Shown: positions 58,019-64,000 of the stretch, piece after piece
Layout of the letters: every line of letters starts with the position of its first letter
Numbering within the stretch: position 1 is the stretch's first letter
Source: Jaapia argillacea MUCL 33604
Lineage: Eukaryota; Basidiomycota; Agaricomycetes; Jaapiales; Jaapiaceae
NCBI GenBank assembly: GCA_000697665.1
Contig: KL197714.1
Location: 972,728-1,036,727, forward strand
Direction of reading: 5' to 3'
DNA: 64,000 nucleotides
Program-made: the position numbers and the translations under genes
Notes under the pieces: model-generated
What the model saw: the letters and a program-made list of their open reading frames with translations, nothing else
Told to the model about the DNA's origin: nothing
Database searches by the model: none

Positions 58019-58762
58019 ATGTGTTCAGGACCATCCGCGATCCGAGGTTGCAGCAAGGATTGTTGTCCGTACCCAGACACTCCTCAAGCCCTCATCACAA
58101 ACGAGAGATACGATTATCTAGACTCGTCCCAATTCAAATGGGACGACCCCGTGTTTGCACCTAACCGTGATCCTACGCAACCTTCATACATATTCCGACC
58201 ATGCCGGAACCCCTACCGCCCTAAATATGTCTGCTTAGACTGCCGGAAGAGTTTCAAGCTCACTTGGGTGGGAGGGAAGGAGTACAGGAGAATGGCGGGG
58301 TTTGCACAACCATGGGAGTGTCGACCTGCGAGAGACAGCAAGGAGATGATCGAGGTTGGACGAAATCGGCAAAGGCTGAGCTGGAATGCGTTCGCCAGTA
58401 TACAGGCTGAGTACAATGCCAAGAAAGCCGACGGGACGTTGACGGAGGAAGATAAACGGGAGGCCAAGCGGTGCGATGCGGACCTGTGGTGGATTCCACT
58501 CGATCGTCTGCGATGTCCTGGATGTGGAAAGGACGGTATTCCAGTCGGCCCAACTTTCAAGGCACCGAAAATGGACGACGACAAGGGTTGGGTTCAGGTA
58601 AGGAAAATGTTGGATGAGGGGGAGGAGTTCAGCTATTGTGTGACGGTCGAGGAGGAGAATGAAGCGAAACTTGAAGCTGGTAGATTCTTGGCGAGGCAAA
58701 AGAATGCTGACAGATGGGAGGTGGAGAAGAGAAGAAGGGCTGAAGCACTCAAGATGGGGTGA
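58019..58762 (+). CDS. Unknown small protein with paired Cys motifs
   Basis: An uninterrupted 247-codon frame starting MCSGPSAIRGCSKDCCPYPD. It contains SSQFKWDDPVFAPNRDPTQP, YIFRPCRNPYRPKYVCLDCR then KSFKLTWVGGKEYRRM, and later RCDADLWWIPLDRLRCPGCG then KDGIPVGPTFKAPKMDDDKG. CxxC pairs (CLDC, CPGC) suggest a zinc ribbon; I cannot name the family. The C-terminus is a charged helix. Blocks such as KYVCLDCRKSFK and WNAFASIQAEYN look conserved and are known to me only from uncharacterised fungal proteins. No signal peptide or membrane segment. An upstream in-frame stop makes 58019 the best start. Confidence 0.65.
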   Translation: MCSGPSAIRGCSKDCCPYPDTPQALITNERYDYLDSSQFKWDDPVFAPNRDPTQPSYIFRPCRNPYRPKYVCLDCRKSFKLTWVGGKEYRRMAGFAQPWECRPARDSKEMIEVGRNRQRLSWNAFASIQAEYNAKKADGTLTEEDKREAKRCDADLWWIPLDRLRCPGCGKDGIPVGPTFKAPKMDDDKGWVQVRKMLDEGEEFSYCVTVEEENEAKLEAGRFLARQKNADRWEVEKRRRAEALKMG

Positions 58763-60568
58763 ACATGGAGTAGATATTTGAAATCGCCACAGAGAGAGGG
58801 ATAATTGGGGTATTTGGGCACTTCTAGTGTCCAAATTTACACGCACCTCACCTTCACTGCTCTTCCCAAACGCGTTCGCATCGGGGGAAGGGAAGGGAAA
58901 TGAATGGCGGCCGGACGAGGACCGGCTACTAGTACGCCAGCCACGGACCCTATATGTGTCGAAACTACCAATCCAAAGGGGGACCCCGATGATAGAAGTG
59001 TGACGAACTGAGCTTGTCGTCTCGATCTGATACTCAGTTTGTCACCGGTGAACAATAATGTGCGCTATTCAAAACACCCACCATTAATTAACAATTCTTC
59101 ACTTCTTGGCAAGAATGGAGCTGATTTGGCGAAGAAAGGAAGCTTCAAGTAAAAGTCACAAATCGGTAAGGAGAATGTATGGGTAGCCCACGAGTCCTTG
59201 GAAGGGGGTAGGCGTGCAGAGAGGCTTGAGGCAACATGGTGAAGGCCGGATATAGCGTGAAAATGAGCTGAAATCCAACTGCAGCCTTTAGTTTTTGTTC
59301 ATCCCGAGTGATCTTCTAGGAGAATGCATCATGCAAAGGTTGTCCGTTACCGACTCAAACATTTCCGAGATAATGGAATAACATACCGAGTAGCAATCCG
59401 TTAGGGAAGGGCAGCTTGACAATATATGGCTGAGTTAAGGTTTGCGAACAGCTGGGAGAATGATGGGAACAAAACAGTCTTTGGGATTGCGGGCCGGGAT
59501 CCCCAGATATACAGCAGTTCACGGCTGGGTTCGTGGAAGGTGAGAAGCCCCTCGACTCTTTGGTTCCCAAGGGAGCAGGTTGGGATATCGGCGCGTTCGG
59601 CTGATTACCGCTGGTTACCGCAAATGGTGGCGGGGGTGCGAGATTGACGCAATGACGATGTGCAAAGAAGGTGGTTACTGCACCCGAGTGGCTCAACGTA
59701 CAACAGCTGGTTTGTATCATGCAGCAGAGGCTCTCAGAACTTAGAACCAAGGGTGGGTCGTGATGCGTGCAGCTGACTGCAGCTGATTGGGAGAGGAGAT
59801 AGAGGCTGCCGACTAGAAGTCTCCAGAAGGCTCGGCGATGTGTTATCGAGGAGTGGCGATTCTGCAATCATATGCCCGAGGTAGAGGAGTTACGGGGCAA
59901 GCACTTACGCTAAGCTCTGCACAGGAGGATGGGAGACTCCGAGGGGCGAGGAGAAGGTTCAACCTACGTGACAAGACGTGACAGTCACGTCAGAACACTC
60001 TGACGCCACATTGTTGGGTCGCTTGTTCACGGTTTATCGCTGGTCAGCTTTTCGTTGCCTTTACACCGTGTCTTGCATCAGTATCTTGTCTCATTACGCG
60101 AGTGAGCCCTGTTCTCTTGCGCTGCGGGGAGGCAAACATATCAAATTGTCGTACTGGCTGGCGGCCTCTACGCATTTGCTCCTCAGCCGCTCCAGGACCT
60201 GCGTCACTTCCTGGCTTTGATACCCCAGTCCTTCAATAGTGGGATCTCCTTTTTCTCAGCGACCAAGCGTTCTTCACAACTCCTCACACGTCGTTTGATA
60301 TTGAAAGCGAGGACGCAGAGGAGTCAATATGGGTGTGAACTAGCGACCCCAAAACAAGTAAGCACTGCCATTGGTCATCCTCATTTAAACGTGCAGGTGA
60401 GCATCCCTGTCCTTTCATCAGCCCTCCAGTACTTACTTCAGACTTTACGCTTAGGCAAACCAGACATACACGATTCTGGATTTTGCCAAGGTACAGTCTA
60501 TTTTCCCCCCTTCCAGACCCTTGGCTTTCGCTGACCCCACATGCCTTCTTTCCCTGTCTCGATCAGTC
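58763..60568. other. Longest gene-free stretch of the window (1.8 kb)
   Basis: No frame here reaches a convincing length or shows a family motif. Short Cys-containing frames at 59355-59867 (-) start without ATG. It separates the Cys-pair protein from the F-box gene. It could hold a non-coding transcript or a decayed gene; nothing supports either yet. Confidence 0.4.
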
Positions 60569-62098
60569 ATGATGGCTGGTATGAACCTTCTGGATCTCAA
60601 TGGGGATGTCTTCGCCTACATTCTTCCTCTCCTTTCCACGGCCACCCTCCGAGATCTCTCGGAGACTTGTCACGATGCACATAACCTTACAACCCCACAC
60701 CTAATCTCTTCGGTGATTCTCAATCGTGACCGGGGACAAGTTTCCAGCTTCTGTCGCTTTATGCTCGCCAACTCACCGCTACGCATCCCTCTGCTCCACT
60801 CCCTCACCATCGCCGATGGAGCTTGTACGATATTGTACCCGGAAGCCGATCAACTCGTTGTCGATGTGTCGTTCGCATCACTTGTCGCCGATGTGGTTTC
60901 TCAAGCAAGCAACCTCATCCACCTATCCATTTCGCACACAGAAGATATGATACGTGTCGACTCGCGCATTGTCCAATCCCTTATTCATTCCTGTCCTCGC
61001 CTTACCAGTGTATCATTTCGACGGATGGGTCCCTACTCTGTCCAAATGATGCGTCGACTGCACAGCCTTCGTTCCGCTACCCTCGACCTATCGGGCGATT
61101 TTTCTCCAGTTCTCCGCCCCTTCCATTTGACCCTCCAAAATTTGGCCATCACTGGAAACAGCCGCAATCAGGAGTTTCTTGATCTCGACCTCACTTGGCC
61201 CCATGTTCGCACCTTGTCCATCATGCGTGTGTTCACGAGTAGGGCGAGGTTGGCACGGTCCTTTCCCAATATCTCCCGACTAGAGATTCACGCGGAGACT
61301 TTGGATGGGTATCGGATGCTCCATCGCAACGTGGAGAACTCTACATCATGGAGTCACCTTGATCACGTGAAGGGGAATTGCATCGCCCTTTATTTCCTGG
61401 GCATCTCCTGTCCAATTCGTCACCTCGAGTTGACCGATCGTCTATATTCTATTCCTGTTGGTGAAACATCACCCTGGGAGCCCGTGTTGCACATGGAAGA
61501 GAAGTACCTAGTTGTCATTCAAGCGACTTCACCTTCTGTGTTGTCCTTCAACGCAGAGGCATCTTTGAACACGCACTTCTACACGCAGCTCGTTCCTCTT
61601 GTACCCCGTCTGAGGTTTCTTCACCTCAATATTGAAGAGATCGATCGTAATAATGAAACTGTCACAGTCCTTGTGAGTTTCGCATATCGTGAATCTCTCT
61701 CCCCTTCTTAATTCGTTTCTTGCCACATCCTCCAGAACAAATTGCCGAGCATTCTGGCGCAGCTCCCCGTTGTCTATCTTTCTCTCCATTGCCAGGGCCA
61801 GCTGGCTCCATTCCAACTGAGCGACCTTGACTTCCAAAAACGCCTGATTGTCGCATTTGTCAGGCTCGTCTCTTCACTGCAGTTTATCGAACTGGCATGG
61901 GAGCAGGCCGGTTGGAAGTGTTCTTGGTGGGAGAGTATCTCTCGACATGATAGCCAGGGACGAGAGATGGTGGAGATTTCTGAATACATGGGTCAGCTTG
62001 CCAGAAAGAAGTGGGCGGCTACTAATGGGTTCGTCCTATATTGGCTTGGAACGCACATGGATACGTCGATTGACCTTCACTCCTTGCCTTCTAGTTAG
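60569..62098 (+). CDS. F-box protein
   Basis: F-box MMAGMNLLDLNGDVFAYILP then LLSTATLRDLSETCHDAHNL. A leucine-rich, beta-alpha type C-terminal part follows (LSISHTEDMIRVDSRIV, LRSATLDLSGDF, LQNLAITGNSRNQEFLDLDL then TWPHVRTLSIMRVF, LRFLHLNIEEIDRNNETVTV). Exon 1 is 60569-61672, the intron about 61673-61735 (GTGAGT...CTCCAG) and exon 2 to 62098 (NKLPSILAQLPVVYLSLHCQ to MDTSIDLHSLPSS). Distinct from the array copies. About 488 aa, target unknown. An upstream ATG (60541) could add a short first exon. Confidence 0.75.
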
Positions 62099-62829
62099 TC
62101 TCGGCGCCACGTCGAAATCGAGGCCTCGGATTGTTATGACGGCTATTTTGGGATTCTGGGATAAATTTGGTGTACTTAGCGGGAATCAGGTTTGCTGTCA
62201 TTGTGCCAGTCCCCAGGCCATTCAAGCGCAGCAACCTCCTCTTGCTACTGAAGGCTCCTCCCCAGCTTGCTGCTACCTCAAATCCTATGGAGCGTCACTG
62301 TTCCAACGGAAATCTCCGGAATGAGGCACCGTAACTGGCCCATCGAGCATTGACTTCGCCCACCAGTGACCCTTCTTACGGAGGTTTAAGCTCGACATTG
62401 GATTTATGTATGTCGGAGCTCAGCATTTCTCCCAAATTTTGGCAGAAACTCCTCGCAGAAACTTTTCGTGTCCTCCTGGAAGAAGGATGAGAAGGCAGCG
62501 GTGCTCCGTTGAGTGTGCTTCATTCGAACCCAAGGTTGGCATTCGGTGGGTGTGATTTGCACCGGTCGACGAATTCGATCGCTATGTCAGGCACGAGAAC
62601 TAAGTTTCATAGCTTCGTTGACGACTCTAACTACTATCACACCTCGTGGAGATGTAATCAGGAACCGGCCTGTAGGTCCAGTTCTGCCGGGAAAGGCACC
62701 AACAGTATCTCCGGTGGTTACTCGGCCTTCCAGCGATATCTCTCATGGAGAGTCCTGCATCGTCGATGTCCAGCGACAGTTAGTCCTGTCGGAGCTTGGC
62801 GCTCAAGGGGTCCCGCCCTCGCAATGCTA
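62099..62829. other. Gap between F-box gene and convergent G-alpha gene
   Basis: 3' flanks. Frames between 62509 and 62970 on the + strand lie partly over the end of the G-alpha gene and have no motif, so I leave them out. Confidence 0.4.
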
Positions 62830-64000
62830 CTAAACCAGATCCATACTCTTTACATTGGCGTGAAGGACCATATCCCGAACTGCAATCAGAAGCGTCAGAC
62901 GAGTTTCAACGATATGATTTGGGGGCTTACAATCATCGAGCAGTTCCGCCGTGGATTTAGTGTCCTGTGAGCCAAATTCAGGATAATGTAATCAATGTTG
63001 AACACGCTCGCTTACCACCAGCGAAGTGAAATGACTATAGAAGGTCCTATTTTCAGGCGAATGATGTTTATGGATATGCGCAAACTTGCGTCGAAGATCT
63101 AGTCAGGTCGCCAGGTCAGGCTGTGACATACAAACTCAAAGTGGAGAGGCCTACACGCTGAGGCGTTCTCAAAATCGTTGGGTCGGTTGCCATATGACAC
63201 GATGTATTTCGCGAGCTTTATTCCCGCAGAGAGCTTTTGCCGAAGAATATCACACTTGTTCAAGAACAGGACAATCTCCGTGCGAGCGAGGAGTGGGTTT
63301 GAGATCACTGTTCGCCACAGTTGTACTGAGTCTTCCTGCGGAGAAGTGAGCTAGGAGCAGGAGTGAAAGGGGAAGACGTCACACCAGACGATTAACAGAC
63401 GGATCCTCTTCCAAGACCTGGTCAAAGCAGCTGATAGGTGCTAAGAAAATGATCGCATCCATATCGTCAAAGTACGGAACCCATGCAGCTATGAGGAACG
63501 TATTCGTATTTCAAAGGGCTTCACTAAAGTCGAAGTTGAACAATTTACCTCGCTAAAAATACGGAGGAAAGGGACATGAGTAATTCTGGGCCTGGGCGAT
63601 AGTAAGAAAACTCACCAAAGACCGCTGACCGCCCACGTCATATACTCTCCAATCGCGGGCGAGCATTTTCCCTGCAAGGTAGCCCAATTCAACAAGATAC
63701 CAGAGGTCGGGTTACATGATGGCGCACCAGAAGCCATTGTGAATCGGTATTCCATTATGCCCACTGTCTTGATACGTGCCCTCATGATATCCTCTGCCAA
63801 AGTGTAATGGGTAAAATCATGTAATCGGCCAAAAGGCTACCTGGAACGTACCATCCGTAGGCAGATAACCGAGGGCGGTTACTCTTTCCAAATCATTCAA
63901 GAAGAATCCAGGGCTTTCCTCGAGTCTCAATTTTTGGTGATGGCACAAGGTTTTAATCGTCGGATCCTTCCAAAGTCGAACCATGTCTTCCTTACAAGCG
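62830..64000 (-). CDS. Atypical heterotrimeric G-protein alpha subunit (5' end beyond window)
   Basis: GTP-binding signal transducer at the plasma membrane. Window part, N to C: VRLWKDPTIKTL, LEESPGFFLNDLERVTALGY then LPTDGED, switch I IMRARIKTVGIMEYRF with the catalytic Arg and Thr, then ARDWRVYDVGGQRSL (G3, DxGGQ), AAWVPYFDDMDAIIFLAPIS then CFDQVLEEDPSVNRL, EIVLFLNKCDILRQKL (G4, NKxD). The C-terminus differs from standard G-alpha: where TCAT (G5) is expected the sequence reads YSHFTSLVDT, and the last residues are LHANVKSMDLV, without the Cys or usual NL.xCG(L/I) ending. Introns (for example 63116 to 63062 region, 62996 to 62945, 62925 to 62880) fit GT-AG and give one frame. P-loop and N-terminus lie beyond 64000. 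Confidence 0.85.

Noticed and set aside
59355-59867. Minus frame of 170 codons with Cys-rich stretches
   Set aside because: No ATG start, no splice pattern and composition like non-coding DNA.
62509-62970. Two + strand frames of 106-153 codons
   Set aside because: They overlap the last G-alpha exons on the minus strand and show no family blocks.
1-64000. CRISPR arrays, IS elements, retrotransposon LTRs, telomere repeats, bacterial operons
   Set aside because: I searched by eye for regular spaced repeats, reverse-transcriptase or transposase motifs and TTAGGG runs and saw none. Diverged elements could be missed.

Overview
The window is nuclear DNA of a filamentous basidiomycete, probably an agaricomycete. 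Genes are split by many GT-AG introns of about 50-65 nt. They are densely packed on both strands (roughly one per 2.4 kb). The protein set (SIN1, SAM50, DCP1, MLH1, Furry/TAO3, snurportin, HP1, several F-box proteins, a fungal G-alpha) fits this group. No bacterial, plasmid or viral features were seen. Exon joins were worked out by hand from reading frame and family motifs, so single boundaries may be off by a few bases.

Layout. 1-4.2 kb: TORC2 subunit SIN1 and mitochondrial ribosomal protein uS8, both +. 4.5-7.75 kb: an unknown Cys/His-containing gene and SAM50, both -. 7.9-10.5 kb: a MATE transporter, divergent from SAM50. 10.9-18.3 kb: two paralogous MFS transporters (+) with an HP1-type chromodomain gene (-) between them. 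18.24-27.4 kb: a tandem segmental duplication with three open F-box genes (+), two broken F-box genes (-) and a copied last exon of the second MFS gene. 27.7-30.3 kb: snurportin (-) divergent from a conserved unknown gene (+). 31.5-32.4 kb: a small jacalin-fold lectin. 32.9-34.5 kb: another F-box gene. 35.0-38.1 kb: decapping activator DCP1 (-). 38.4-42.6 kb: a CBS-domain gene (-) divergent from MLH1 (+). 42.7-50.4 kb: the giant Furry/TAO3/Mor2 homologue (-). 51.2-57.5 kb: a RING+RRM protein and a low-complexity unknown (both -). 58.0-58.8 kb: a small Cys-pair protein (+). 60.6-62.1 kb: an F-box gene (+). 62.8 kb to the right edge: an atypical G-protein alpha subunit (-), truncated by the window.

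Most of the window is conserved housekeeping sequence. SIN1 and TAO3 act in cell growth and polarity, SAM50 and uS8m in mitochondria, DCP1 and snurportin in RNA metabolism. The accessory part is the 18.2-27.4 kb array, where F-box genes have been copied with part of a transporter gene and are decaying unevenly. I did not find a convincing new multi-gene system. The best leads are that array, the G-alpha with an altered G5 box and C-terminus, the RING-RRM protein with a TPD-repeat tract, and several conserved unknown proteins.
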